Assembly (NCBI GenBank): GCA_029556545.1
Contig: JAKQEQ010000019.1
Span: forward strand, 62,001-126,000
Direction of reading: 5' to 3'
DNA: 64,000 nucleotides
Source: Candidatus Hydrogenedentota bacterium
Lineage (GTDB): Bacteria; Hydrogenedentota; Hydrogenedentia; Hydrogenedentales; JAGMZX01
Every line of letters begins with the position of its first letter. Position 1 is the stretch's first letter. The notes below the pieces were generated by a model. It was not told the origin of the DNA. It ran no database searches and was given only the letters and a program-made list of their open reading frames with translations. Position numbers and translations under genes: made by a program. This document shows, piece by piece, positions 24,371 to 32,917 of this stretch.

Positions 24371-25663
24371 CTACGCGCGAAACTCCGCGGGCAACTCATA
24401 TCCCTCGCGATACGTGCGCCCCAGCAGCGCGGTCGCCTCGGCGTCGCCGACGCATTCGCACCGGTCCTCGTCAAACACAACGCGCCGCTGTACCCGCGTC
24501 GCGATATTCCCCAGATGACAAAGCGCGGACGACACGACGCCTTCCCTTATCGGCGCTTGCAGTTTCGTCGGGTCGTTCGCCTTGACGCAATCAAGGAAGT
24601 TGCGCACGTGCGCGTCCTTGTCCGCGCCTCCGCCGAGGGGTTTCTTCTCCTCGCCGATCAACGTGACTTCACAGCCGCCTCGCCCGATATCGAGCGTGCC
24701 CTTGTCGCCATAGAAAATCACGCCGTTGTCGTGGCCGTCCATCGGGTAATCCGTCCACAGGCGCATCTCGAAGACCAGATAGGCGTCGTCATACTCGTAA
24801 GTGACCAATTGCGTGTCCGGCGTCTCGTGGTCGTCATCGTAGTAAAGCTGCCCGCCCGCCGCCGTCACCGCCTTCGGCAATCCCGCGCCCAGTCCCCAGC
24901 GCGCCTGGTCAATCTGATGAATGCCGTCATTCGCGATGTCGCCGCAGCCGTAGTCCCAGAACCAGTGCCACTGGTAGTGCCAGCGGTTCTTCGTGAAGGG
25001 CCGCTTCGGCGCGGGGCCCAGCCACATGTCGTAGTTGACGTTCGGCGGCGGGTCGGTCTCCGGCTCGCGCCCGATGGCCCCGCGCAATTGATGATTTATC
25101 GCCTTCGCGAGGCGCACCTTGCCCAGGCCGCCGTCCCGCAAGAACGCCACGGCCTCCCGGATGCCGCCGCTGCTTCTGCCCTGCGTGCCGTGTTGTACGC
25201 ACTTGCCGTGCTTCTTCGCCGCCGCCTCGATCGCGTAGCCCTCGCGGATGTTGTGCGAACACGGCTTCTCGACATACACGTGCTTGCCCGCCTGCAACGC
25301 GAGAATGGCCAGCAGCGTGTGCCAGTGGTCGGGCGTCGCGATGCTGACGCTGTCCACCTCCGGGTCGTCGAGTATCACGCGAAAATCGTCGAGCAATCGC
25401 GTCCGCGCCGGCTCGCGCAGTTCCCGCGTGATGCGCACCCGGCGCTCCGGGTCCACGTCGCAGATGGCGACAATTTCGCAGTCCGAGAATGCGCCAAAGG
25501 CTTGCGTGTGTCGTTTCCCCTGATTGCCCGCGCCGATGATGGCATGACGCACCCGTTCGCTGGGCGCAGCCTTTGCCCCGCGCGCCCCCGCCGCCAACAG
25601 CCCCGAGGCGACAAGCGCCTTGCCCGTGCTTCGCAGAAACTCCTTGCGCGATAACCCGCTCAT
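24371..25663 (-). CDS. Tat-type exported Gfo/Idh/MocA oxidoreductase
   Basis: A 430-residue dehydrogenase starting with a Tat-like leader, SRKEFLRSTG, then a hydrophobic stretch to about residue 33 (RK instead of RR). The Rossmann motif is HAIIGAGNQGKRH, the catalytic lysine is in YVEKPCSHN, and WHWFWDYGCGDIANDGIHQID is the C-terminal-domain motif typical of exported Gfo/Idh/MocA proteins of planctomycete-like bacteria. Some such enzymes oxidise glycosides. ATG 25663 is used. It is divergent from the isomerase-like gene at 25861 across a 197-bp gap that probably holds both promoters. Confidence 0.85.
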   Translation of the reverse strand: MSGLSRKEFLRSTGKALVASGLLAAGARGAKAAPSERVRHAIIGAGNQGKRHTQAFGAFSDCEIVAICDVDPERRVRITRELREPARTRLLDDFRVILDDPEVDSVSIATPDHWHTLLAILALQAGKHVYVEKPCSHNIREGYAIEAAAKKHGKCVQHGTQGRSSGGIREAVAFLRDGGLGKVRLAKAINHQLRGAIGREPETDPPPNVNYDMWLGPAPKRPFTKNRWHYQWHWFWDYGCGDIANDGIHQIDQARWGLGAGLPKAVTAAGGQLYYDDDHETPDTQLVTYEYDDAYLVFEMRLWTDYPMDGHDNGVIFYGDKGTLDIGRGGCEVTLIGEEKKPLGGGADKDAHVRNFLDCVKANDPTKLQAPIREGVVSSALCHLGNIATRVQRRVVFDEDRCECVGDAEATALLGRTYREGYELPAEFRA

Positions 25664-25860
25664 GACGCCTTCCTTTCGGTTAAACCCACCTGCCGTATGA
25701 TAAGCCAACGCGCGCCGAATACGAAATTCACTGTGACGTGTTTTTCCCGTGCCGGAGATGTGCTATCGTAGCCGCGAGTCCCGTCTCCGCGCACCGGGCG
25801 CGCCGACGGTGCTCATGGGAACCGGTACGCAGCCGCGCACGGCGCGGGGGAGTAGTCGTC

Positions 25861-27441
25861 ATGCACGATCACAAGCATCATTTGGGGTGTTGCGGGTGTC
25901 ACTTGGAGCCGATGAAGCGGCGCACGTTTCTGGCCGCGCTCGGTGGAACCGCCGCGAGCGCCGCCGCGGTAAGCGGCTGCGCCACGACGGGCGCGCGGCG
26001 CGCTCCCGTCGCCGCGGCGCGCGGCGAAGCCCGTATACGCCCCACGCGCCCGCGCAAGACCCTGGTGGTGCAGCCCGCGCTGGCGTATCACCTGTTCCAC
26101 CGCCACGAACAGACGAGTTGGCGGCCCTGGGGCGGCCTGCACACCGAGGACGACGTGCAACAGGAGATCGCGCGCATCGACGGGGAGTTGAAAGCCCTGA
26201 AAGCACGCACGGAATTCCCCGTCGAGTTCCGGTCCGTCGCGCGCGTGACGAATAAGGCGGAAGCCGTGGTCCTGCGCGACGGCGACGCGGACGTGATGCT
26301 GGTCTACGCCGCGACCGGCGGTCTCGACGAAATCGAGACGCTGCTTTCGCCGGACCGGCGCAACCTGGTCTTCGTGCGCCACGAATCCGGCCCCGTGTAT
26401 CTGTGGTACGAGATTGCCCATCCCCGTCTCCTGCGGAAAACCGTGGACGAGTACGGCCAGCCCGGCCTCGAACCCGCCGACGTCGTCGTGGACGAACCCG
26501 CTGACCTGCTCTGGCGGTTACGGTCTTTTTACGCGCTGAAAAACACCGTCGGCTCTCGGATCGTCTGTATCGGCGGCGCAAGCGGTTGGGGCGAGGGCGG
26601 CCAGGTCGCGCCGCAAGTAGCCGCCGAACTCTGGAAGATGGAACTGATCGACGAGCCTTACGAAGACCTGGGAAAGCGCATTGTCGCCGCGCGCAACGAC
26701 CCCGATCGCGTGGCTCGCGCCGAGGCTGCGACCGACGCCTACCTGGACCTGCCCGGGACCAAACTCGAAACGGACCGCGGCTTCATCGCGCGCGCGTTCC
26801 TGCTCACCGAGATTTTCGAGGACCTCATGGAGGAGATGAACGCTCCGGCCATCACCGTCAACCATTGCATGGGCACCATCATGCCGCTGTCCGAGACAAC
26901 GGCCTGCATGCCCCTCACCTTCATCAACGACGATGGCGGCATGGCCTTCTGCGAGTCGGATTTCGCCGTGATCCCGTCCGGCATCCTCTTACACCACATC
27001 GCGCAGACGCCCGTGTTCCTGCAAGACCCGACCTATCCGCATCACGGCATAGTCACGGTCGCCCACTGCACCGCGCCGCGCAAGATGGACGGAAAAACCC
27101 TCGAAAAAGTGCGGATTCTTACCCATTTCGAGTCCGATTATGGCGCGGCCCCGAAAGTCGATATGCGACTCGGCCAGACCATCACCATGATCGACCCGGA
27201 CTTCGCGGACAAACGGTGGATCGGCTTTCGCGGCACGATCAAGGCCAACCCGTTCCTCGATATCTGCCGCTCCCAGATTGACGTGGCCATCGAGGGCGAC
27301 TGCCATCGACTCGCCGAGGAAATGCGCGGTTTCCACTGGATGCTCGCCTATGGCGACCACCTGAAGGAAACGGGCTACGCCCTGCGCAAACTCGGCATCG
27401 GCTGGTACAACCTCTCCGACGACCGCACCATCGAGGCGTAG
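25861..27441 (+). CDS. Tat/lipobox-bearing FucI/AraA-like sugar isomerase-family protein
   Basis: A 526-residue protein. After a His/Cys-rich leader (MHDHKHHLGCCGCH) comes a Tat motif KRRTFLAALGG and a lipobox-like VSGC, suggesting a membrane-anchored lipoprotein. The C-terminal half fits the L-fucose/L-arabinose isomerase fold: CESDFAVIPSGILLHHI, VFLQDPTYPHHG and VAHCTAPRKM supply the Glu, Asp and His expected at the metal site. ATG 25861 follows GGGGGAG; ATG 25912, just before the Tat motif, is an alternative without the His/Cys leader. The gene opens a three-gene unit (stop 27441, next start 27447). Isomerases of this fold are normally cytoplasmic, so export is remarkable. The substrate is unknown. 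Confidence 0.7.
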   Translation: MHDHKHHLGCCGCHLEPMKRRTFLAALGGTAASAAAVSGCATTGARRAPVAAARGEARIRPTRPRKTLVVQPALAYHLFHRHEQTSWRPWGGLHTEDDVQQEIARIDGELKALKARTEFPVEFRSVARVTNKAEAVVLRDGDADVMLVYAATGGLDEIETLLSPDRRNLVFVRHESGPVYLWYEIAHPRLLRKTVDEYGQPGLEPADVVVDEPADLLWRLRSFYALKNTVGSRIVCIGGASGWGEGGQVAPQVAAELWKMELIDEPYEDLGKRIVAARNDPDRVARAEAATDAYLDLPGTKLETDRGFIARAFLLTEIFEDLMEEMNAPAITVNHCMGTIMPLSETTACMPLTFINDDGGMAFCESDFAVIPSGILLHHIAQTPVFLQDPTYPHHGIVTVAHCTAPRKMDGKTLEKVRILTHFESDYGAAPKVDMRLGQTITMIDPDFADKRWIGFRGTIKANPFLDICRSQIDVAIEGDCHRLAEEMRGFHWMLAYGDHLKETGYALRKLGIGWYNLSDDRTIEA

Positions 27442-27446
27442 CGGCC

Positions 27447-28934
27447 ATGCTCAACGTGGGGTTCATTGGCTGCGGCAGGATCGCGGACCTGCATGCGCGG
27501 GGCTACGAAAACAACCCGGACGCGCGCATCTACGCGCTATGCGACAACGACGCGGACCGGCTCGCCGCCCGCGTGAGCGCGTGGGGCGCGGATCGCGCCT
27601 ATCGCGACTACCGCGAGTTGCTGGCGGACCCGAACGTGGACGCCGTCGAGGTACTGGTTCCCTACGATCTGCACGAGGAGGTCGTCGTCGCGGCACTGCG
27701 CGCGGGCAAGCACGTCGCCTGTCAGAAGCCGATGACGACCAGCCTCGCCAGCGCGGACCGCATGATCGCCGCCGCGCGCCGGGCCGGGGTGCTCTTCAAG
27801 GTGACGGAAATCTACGTCACCTATCCGCCCATCGCGTTTGCGAAGAAACTCATCGACGACGGCGCCATCGGCGAACCCGTCGGCATGCGCATCAACTACA
27901 TTGCCAGTCCCAAGGGCGGCTGGAGAGTCGAGGCGCATACCTACGAGCAGCAGGTCCGCATCGCCGCACAAGGGTTCGGCCTCGAAACCTTCGACCACGG
28001 CCACCACGAGTGGGCCGCGGCCTGGTATCTGCTCGGTGAGGCGGAACGGGTTGCCGCGTGGATCGACTCGCTCAACGGCGTGGTCGACGGCCCAGCCACA
28101 GCCATGTGGAAGTGCCGCGGTAATAAGCGCTACGGCGTCATCGACTTTATGTTCGCGCCAGACCTGCACATTCCGACCAAATACTACTCGAACGACGAGT
28201 TGTACCAGATTGTCGGGTCGAAGGGCGTCATCTTCATCCATCGCGGCACGGGCGAAATGATGGACCGGCCCCCGGTCAGCCTTTTCGACGGTCACAAATG
28301 GACGCATTTCGAAGACGTCGCCGGCGACTGGGGCTTGGGCTTCGTCCACTCCACGCACAACTTCATCCGCGCGGTCCGGGGCGTCGAGAGACCGCTGCTC
28401 ACGGCGGACGAGGGCCGGGAAGTGCTGCGTTTCGCCCTGGCGGTGATGAAGGCGGCCCGTTTGCGCCGGGAAGTCTACCTGGACGAGTTGGAGCGCCCCC
28501 TGCCGTGGTTGTACTACCAGTGGCGCCGCCTGCGCGAACGTCGCGACTGCGTTGTCCGCCCGAAGCGGAAGTCCCGCTGGGGCGCGCGGCTCGCGAAGTA
28601 CGCCCCGCAAGCGCACGATCTCACCCTCGGCCTGAAGGACCGCTTCGACGGCGCGGCGGCGGGCGACTGGGCTTGCCTCATCGCACTGCATCTGGTGGGG
28701 GAGGGCGGTGTCGCGGACGAACACTTCGCGTTCGACATCAAGGACGGTCACCTTGACGTACGGCCCGGCGAGTTTCCGTTGAGCGCCGACCTGACCCTGC
28801 ACATTCCCGCCGGCGTGTGGGCCGCGATGATCCTCGGCAAGAAGCGCATCGAGGCGGCGGTATTACAGGGCTTGATCAAGTACGACGGCGTCGTCGAGAA
28901 GGCGCTGCCGCTGCGCGACGCCTTCAAACTGTGA
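27447..28934 (+). CDS. Gfo/Idh/MocA oxidoreductase fused to an SCP2-like domain
   Basis: A 495-residue protein. Residues 1-340 are a complete Gfo/Idh/MocA dehydrogenase: VGFIGCGRIADLHARGY Rossmann loop, VLVPYDLHEEVVV, catalytic lysine in ACQKPMTTS, and GLETFDHGHHEWAAAWYLLG in the substrate domain. After a basic linker (about 350-395) the last 100 residues resemble an SCP2 sterol-carrier fold: VADEHFAFDIKDGHLDVRPG, then DLTLHIPAGVWAAMILGKK and a closing helix. I know of no such pairing as standard. It starts five bases after the isomerase-like gene and overlaps the transporter start (GTGA), so all three are one transcript. Confidence 0.78.
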   Translation: MLNVGFIGCGRIADLHARGYENNPDARIYALCDNDADRLAARVSAWGADRAYRDYRELLADPNVDAVEVLVPYDLHEEVVVAALRAGKHVACQKPMTTSLASADRMIAAARRAGVLFKVTEIYVTYPPIAFAKKLIDDGAIGEPVGMRINYIASPKGGWRVEAHTYEQQVRIAAQGFGLETFDHGHHEWAAAWYLLGEAERVAAWIDSLNGVVDGPATAMWKCRGNKRYGVIDFMFAPDLHIPTKYYSNDELYQIVGSKGVIFIHRGTGEMMDRPPVSLFDGHKWTHFEDVAGDWGLGFVHSTHNFIRAVRGVERPLLTADEGREVLRFALAVMKAARLRREVYLDELERPLPWLYYQWRRLRERRDCVVRPKRKSRWGARLAKYAPQAHDLTLGLKDRFDGAAAGDWACLIALHLVGEGGVADEHFAFDIKDGHLDVRPGEFPLSADLTLHIPAGVWAAMILGKKRIEAAVLQGLIKYDGVVEKALPLRDAFKL

Positions 28935-30220
28935 GCGCGCCCGCCGTGCCGCCGCGCCAGCGGGTCTTCTACGGAATGGGGGGCCTGACGGTCGTACTCC
29001 CCGACCTTGTCATCATGCAGTGGCTCCTGGTGCGCTACCTTCCCGCCGACGGACCGCCCCTCGTTACCCCCGCCGTCTTCGGGACGCTGGTGTTGCTCGG
29101 GCGGCTTGTCGAGGGCGTAGCCAACCCGCTGGTCGGGCATTGGAGCGACGTGTGCCGGCACCGCTGGGGGAGGCGCATGCCCTTTCTGCGACTCGGCATC
29201 CTCCCGTTCGTCCTTGCGTTCTTCCTGCTGTTTCATCCGCCGGTGGGGGAGACGCATTGGCTGAACGCGGTCTACGCGGCAGGGCTGCTCGTCGCCTACT
29301 TCACGCTGTTCGCCGCCGTCGGCACACCCTATCTGGCGCTCATGCCCGAGATCAGCGCCAGTTCCCGCGAACGCGTCGACCTCATGACCATTCAATCTGT
29401 CTTCATGATGCTGGGCACCTTCGTATTCGCCGGCGCGGGCGCGCTGCGCGACTATTGCGGCTGGACCGCCATGGCCGGGATGATCGCCCTCCTGGCGGCC
29501 GTGTTCCTCCTGCCTACGATCGCGACCACCAAGGAACGATCCGGATCCGCCGCCGCAAGTACCCCTTTCGGCCTGCGGCGATCCGTCGGCCTCACCCTGC
29601 GCAATCGCCCGTTTCGCTATGTCGTGGCCGCCACGTCCGTCTACTGGTTCGGACTCAGCGGGATGCTGGCGCTGATCCCCATGTGGGTCCGCGTCGGGCT
29701 TTCCGGACGAGACTCCGATGTCACCCTGCTCATGATTCCCTACCTGCTGATGAACCTCGCGTTCTTCTTCGTGTTCAACGCCCTGTCCCGCCGTTTCGGC
29801 AAGTATCCGCTCATGCTGGCCGCCTTTCTCGGGACGGCGCTCGTGGTCGCGCTGTTCCCCTTCGTGGGCCGGTTCCCGCTGGGAAGCCCCTTCCTGCAAA
29901 CCGCGATCCTCTTGACCGCCGCGGGCGCGCCCGTGGCCGGATTCGTGGTCTTGCCCTACGTTGTGCTGGCTGACGTCGTGGACGACGACGCGCGGACCAC
30001 CGGCAGACGACGCGAGGCCGTCTTCTTCGGCACGCAAGGCATCTTTCAGAAAGTCGGCATCGGTCTAGCCACTATGGCGTTTGCGGTCGTGCCCTACCTC
30101 GGCGGCGACGGTCACGCAATGACGCCGGCCGGCCTGAAGGTCATGGCGCTCTTCTGCGCGCTGGCCGGCCTCGTTGCGTTCTTGATATTCCTCGGTTATC
30201 CTCTGCGCGAAACCGAGTAG
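28931..30220 (+). CDS. GPH-type MFS sugar:cation symporter
   Basis: A 429-residue transporter with about twelve helices. The N-terminal half shows LVEGVANPLVGHWSDVCRHRWGRRMPFL, cut here as GHWSDVCRHRWGRRMPF, the MelB/GPH signature between helices 2 and 3, and a second-half ADVVDDDARTTGRRREAVFFG loop. GPH carriers bring glycosides, pentosides or hexuronides into the cell with Na+ or H+. The GTG at 28931 overlaps the previous stop by four bases. Its position suggests import of the sugar handled by the two upstream enzymes. Confidence 0.88.
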   Translation: MSAPAVPPRQRVFYGMGGLTVVLPDLVIMQWLLVRYLPADGPPLVTPAVFGTLVLLGRLVEGVANPLVGHWSDVCRHRWGRRMPFLRLGILPFVLAFFLLFHPPVGETHWLNAVYAAGLLVAYFTLFAAVGTPYLALMPEISASSRERVDLMTIQSVFMMLGTFVFAGAGALRDYCGWTAMAGMIALLAAVFLLPTIATTKERSGSAAASTPFGLRRSVGLTLRNRPFRYVVAATSVYWFGLSGMLALIPMWVRVGLSGRDSDVTLLMIPYLLMNLAFFFVFNALSRRFGKYPLMLAAFLGTALVVALFPFVGRFPLGSPFLQTAILLTAAGAPVAGFVVLPYVVLADVVDDDARTTGRRREAVFFGTQGIFQKVGIGLATMAFAVVPYLGGDGHAMTPAGLKVMALFCALAGLVAFLIFLGYPLRETE

Positions 30221-30319
30221 GTGCTCATACATGGTGCTCCCACCGGGACGCTAGGTCGGGTATTCGCGTCTTTAGTAGCGGCTTGGTATGCGCCGTTCCC
30301 ATAGTCTGGAAGGATACAC

Positions 30320-30670
30320 ATGAACGACTTCGCTCACGGTCGGCTCGAGCGCGAGTTCAAGACTATCCGTTGCATGATTCGCCTGTATTGCCGCGCCCAC
30401 CACGGGGGACACGGCGAGTTCTGCGCCTCCTGCGCGGACCTCCTCGAATACGCACGGGTGCGTCTGGGCAGGTGTCCGTACCAGGAGGGCAAGACCACCT
30501 GTGCCAAGTGCCCCATCCACTGCTACAAACCGGTAATGCGCGAACAGACCCGCGCCGTCATGCGCTACGCCGGCCCCCGCATGTTGTTCCGGCATCCATG
30601 GCTTACCGTGATGCACTACGTCGACGGCCTGCGGCGGGCCCCCCTGGGGCGCGCCCCTCGGCGCGAGTAA
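30320..30670 (+). CDS. YgbA-like (nitrous oxide-stimulated promoter family) protein
   Basis: A 116-residue Cys-rich protein. The layout EFKTIRCMIRLYCRAHHG ... CASCADLLEYARVRLGRCPYQEGKTTC, then CAKCPIHCYKP and REQTRAVMRYAGPRML, matches YgbA, a small protein linked in enterobacteria to nitric oxide stress. The cysteines could bind iron or an Fe-S cluster. ATG 30320 follows a GGAAGGA site. The last ten residues (LGRAPRRE) are low-complexity. It is a single gene downstream of the sugar locus. Confidence 0.82.
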   Translation: MNDFAHGRLEREFKTIRCMIRLYCRAHHGGHGEFCASCADLLEYARVRLGRCPYQEGKTTCAKCPIHCYKPVMREQTRAVMRYAGPRMLFRHPWLTVMHYVDGLRRAPLGRAPRRE

Positions 30671-30824
30671 CACAAAAACGGGCGCGTCTTGGCTCCGAAA
30701 GTGTTTCCCGCGCCGCGCCACCGTTTGACTTTGCCGCCGCCGCTTTGGTCCAATGCAGTTTCTCCCGATTGGGGGGCGGCGCGCCGACTGTCCGTGCGGC
30801 GCGCTGTCGGAACTGAGTGACGCA

Positions 30825-31475
30825 ATGAATCGTTTCAGCGGAGCCGTGCATTTGAGAGAAGCCCCCTCGAATCCTGACTTGTGGCGGGTTCCCGCGTTTC
30901 TCCTGTGGCTTCTGCTGTTTCTGGGCGGTCTCGCGCCGGACCGCGTGTTTCTGCTCCTGCGGGAATGGGGCCACGTCAAGACGCAGTCGGCTCTGATTAA
31001 TTCCCACTATCTCATTACGCTGGCACTGGCCGGGTTCTACGGCTACTTCACGTATCAGCGCTGCATTGACGCCGGTTGCAGCGAACTCCTCGCGCGCGGC
31101 AAGGCGTTGCAGGCCACGGTCATCGGCCTCGTCGCATTTCTGGCCGTTCCGTGGTCCCTGTTGCGCGTACTGTCCGAACTTCCCAGGCTGGAACTGCGCC
31201 TCGTTGTCGTGCTGGCCTGCTCGCTCAAGGCGGGCGCGTGGATTTACCTTATGACGGTTCTCGTGCGTTATTACTTCTGGAGCGGCCAAGCCGTGTACCA
31301 CGGTATGCCGTCGCTGTTGCCAAGCACCCATGTGGAAACCGACGCAACTGGGGGACTTCGGTCACAGCGAAATGCAGATCTCGTGCAGCCTCGGGACGAA
31401 CACGCTGCGCACAATATTTGTGGTGAATTGCGGGCCGGGCCCGTTGAATCCAGTGACGACGACGGAGCTTGCTAG
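30825..31475 (+). CDS. Membrane protein of unknown function
   Basis: A 216-residue protein with four hydrophobic segments: around residues 24-42 (PAFLLWLLLFLGGL), 62-80, 98-118 and 130-152. A soluble, polar C-terminal tail of about 50 residues (THVETDATGGLRSQRN...) follows and looks unlike a membrane domain. I do not recognise the family. ATG 30825 is chosen as the upstream frame has a poor composition. No ribosome-binding site is strong, so the start is uncertain. Confidence 0.5.
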   Translation: MNRFSGAVHLREAPSNPDLWRVPAFLLWLLLFLGGLAPDRVFLLLREWGHVKTQSALINSHYLITLALAGFYGYFTYQRCIDAGCSELLARGKALQATVIGLVAFLAVPWSLLRVLSELPRLELRLVVVLACSLKAGAWIYLMTVLVRYYFWSGQAVYHGMPSLLPSTHVETDATGGLRSQRNADLVQPRDEHAAHNICGELRAGPVESSDDDGAC

Positions 31476-31657
31476 CGCTTCGGGTTTTACCGGGTGGCGA
31501 CCCTCTATTTGTAATATAGATTACATAATCATCGCGACGCCACGTGTGCGAATGTTGTGACGCTCCAACGACCTCGGGTTGTTCTAAGAGTTTGTACCAA
31601 TTTGTAAGTCTCTGAAAGGAAATAACTTGCAGATATCGCTACAGGATGCGCGAAAAG

Positions 31658-31685
31658 GTGTTACAGGGGTCTTGCACTGTAACAC
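31658..31685 (+). promoter_or_regulatory. Perfect 9-bp inverted repeat, candidate operator
   Basis: GTGTTACAG, a ten-base spacer, CTGTAACAC. The right arm overlaps a weak -35 (TTGCAC, 31672) with a TAGACT at 31695 seventeen bases on. It is about 85 bases upstream of the cohesin-like gene, so a regulator may act on that gene. The 295-bp gap (31476-31770) also holds an AT-rich GTAATatagATTAC palindrome near 31511. Confidence 0.45.
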
Positions 31686-31770
31686 ATTCTCGCGTAGACT
31701 GGCTTCGGAATCAGTTGATCGGGTGTGTGACTTCCGCTGGCACTGGGGTGTAAGGGGGTCACAAACACTA

Positions 31771-32754
31771 GTGACGCTGTACTGCGTATGGATTTCGAGC
31801 ATTGCCATGGCGGGCGTCCTCGAAATCGGCGCGCCGAGAGTTGAAGATGCGCGGTACTTGATACCGGTAATTCTGGCTGGCGGCATTGAAAATGTTGCGG
31901 CGTTGAATTTTCGAATGACCTATGACCCGCAAGTTTTCGAACCCGTCAACGTCATCACCGGCCCTGCGGCCGCTGCGGCGCAAAAGCACGTCGCCGGTAA
32001 CGTTGCCGGTCCCGGCGAGTATATTGTGGTAATGCTGGGCCTGAACCAGAACACCGTATCGCAGGGAGAAGTCGCCCGAATCGTGTTTCGCCAAGTGGGC
32101 GAAGCCGAAGACGGCATGTCCCGGTTGACGGTGCTGGATACGGCGTGCGCGACGTGGGAGGGACAAGAGATTCCCTCCGAAGGTGGAACGCGCGTGGTGC
32201 GCTTTGGGGAGTCTTCCGAAGAGAATCCAGCAGCGGATCAGGATCGCGACACCGAGGAAGCAGCGCCGGCGCTTGAAGAGGAAGCGGATGCCGGGATCGG
32301 CGACCGTGAAGGACGGCGGATACTCGGTAGTTTACTGGCGGCAGCGGGCGGCGATCGGGCGGACGCGCGGCGAGCGACGGATGATGAAGTGCCGACCGTG
32401 CGCGCGGAAGCGGGAACCAGTGCCCCGAAGGTCGCCGAGGCGGATGCAGCGGCGGCGGCCGCGCGAGAAAGAGAAGCAGCGCTTACCGTGGCGCCTGTAC
32501 CGGCAAGCGCGGGCCGCGATGACAGCGGCCCACGCGAGGGACAGCGCGACGGTTACGATAGAGTAAGCGACTCGTCGTCAGTAACGGCGACGCGGACAGT
32601 TGAAAGTGGCATAGGGGACGAAGTTCCCGGGGCAAGGACGCACCACGAGATCGGACGTCACAGTGATGCAACGTGGTGGGTGTGGACGGCGGTGGCGGTG
32701 GTGCTCGTAGTGTGCGGTCTGCTCTTTATAGCACGCGGAAGATTCTTCCCCTGA
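31771..32754 (+). CDS. Cohesin-like surface protein with C-terminal membrane anchor
   Basis: From GTG 31771 the 327 residues start with a signal-like stretch (TLYCVWISSIAMAG). Residues about 18-150 resemble a cohesin beta-sandwich: YLIPVILAGGIENVAALNFRM is the usual opening, then MTYDPQVFEPVNV and GEVARIVFRQV. A charged, Ala/Glu/Arg-rich disordered linker of about 130 residues follows, ending in one transmembrane helix (WWVWTAVAVVLVVCGLLFIA) and a short basic tail. Cohesins bind dockerins, though single cohesins occur in many bacteria with unknown partners. The frame is open from 31627; GTG 31771 is preferred for the signal peptide but is not certain. Confidence 0.6.
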   Translation: MTLYCVWISSIAMAGVLEIGAPRVEDARYLIPVILAGGIENVAALNFRMTYDPQVFEPVNVITGPAAAAAQKHVAGNVAGPGEYIVVMLGLNQNTVSQGEVARIVFRQVGEAEDGMSRLTVLDTACATWEGQEIPSEGGTRVVRFGESSEENPAADQDRDTEEAAPALEEEADAGIGDREGRRILGSLLAAAGGDRADARRATDDEVPTVRAEAGTSAPKVAEADAAAAAAREREAALTVAPVPASAGRDDSGPREGQRDGYDRVSDSSSVTATRTVESGIGDEVPGARTHHEIGRHSDATWWVWTAVAVVLVVCGLLFIARGRFFP

Positions 32755-32840
32755 AGCCAAGACAAGACTAAATCCTCTCTGTTCCGGGCAGGCTCCCAAA
32801 TGGCCGGCCCGTCAGGAAGAGAGGTAAGAGCCTCAGCGGA

Positions 32841-32861
32841 GCTCTAGCGCCCTGCTAGAGC
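32841..32861 (+). other. Perfect hairpin upstream of a terminator, possible RNA element
   Basis: GCTCTAGC, a GCCCT loop, GCTAGAGC. Together with the terminator that follows it looks like a structured transcript end or small RNA. It matches no riboswitch class I could recall. Confidence 0.4.
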
Positions 32862-32874
32862 AACGCACCTCACC

Positions 32875-32917
32875 GGAGATGCCGGCCGCCCCCTACCGGC
32901 ATCTCCCCTCCTTTTTT
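32875..32917 (+). terminator. Intrinsic terminator after the cohesin-like gene
   Basis: Stem GGAGATGCCGG pairing with CCGGCATCTCC around a ten-base loop, followed by CCTC and six T. It ends the transcript of the cohesin-like gene. Confidence 0.8.

Noticed and set aside
28748-30037. 429-codon reverse frame opposite the GPH transporter
   Set aside because: Gly/Glu/His-rich composition typical of an antisense frame; the + strand gives a complete transporter.
31737-31755. Possible sigma-54 promoter (TGGCAC ...) before the cohesin-like gene
   Set aside because: The -24-like TGGCAC is present, but the required GC at -12 is missing (TGTAA).
31627-31770. Longer N-terminus of the cohesin-like protein
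   Set aside because: The extra 48 residues are polar, lie over a candidate promoter and operator, and would bury the signal peptide.
32841-32917. Riboswitch before the lipoprotein gene
   Set aside because: The hairpin and terminator match no riboswitch consensus that I know, and the terminator lies nearly 400 bases before the next gene, more consistent with the end of the previous transcript.
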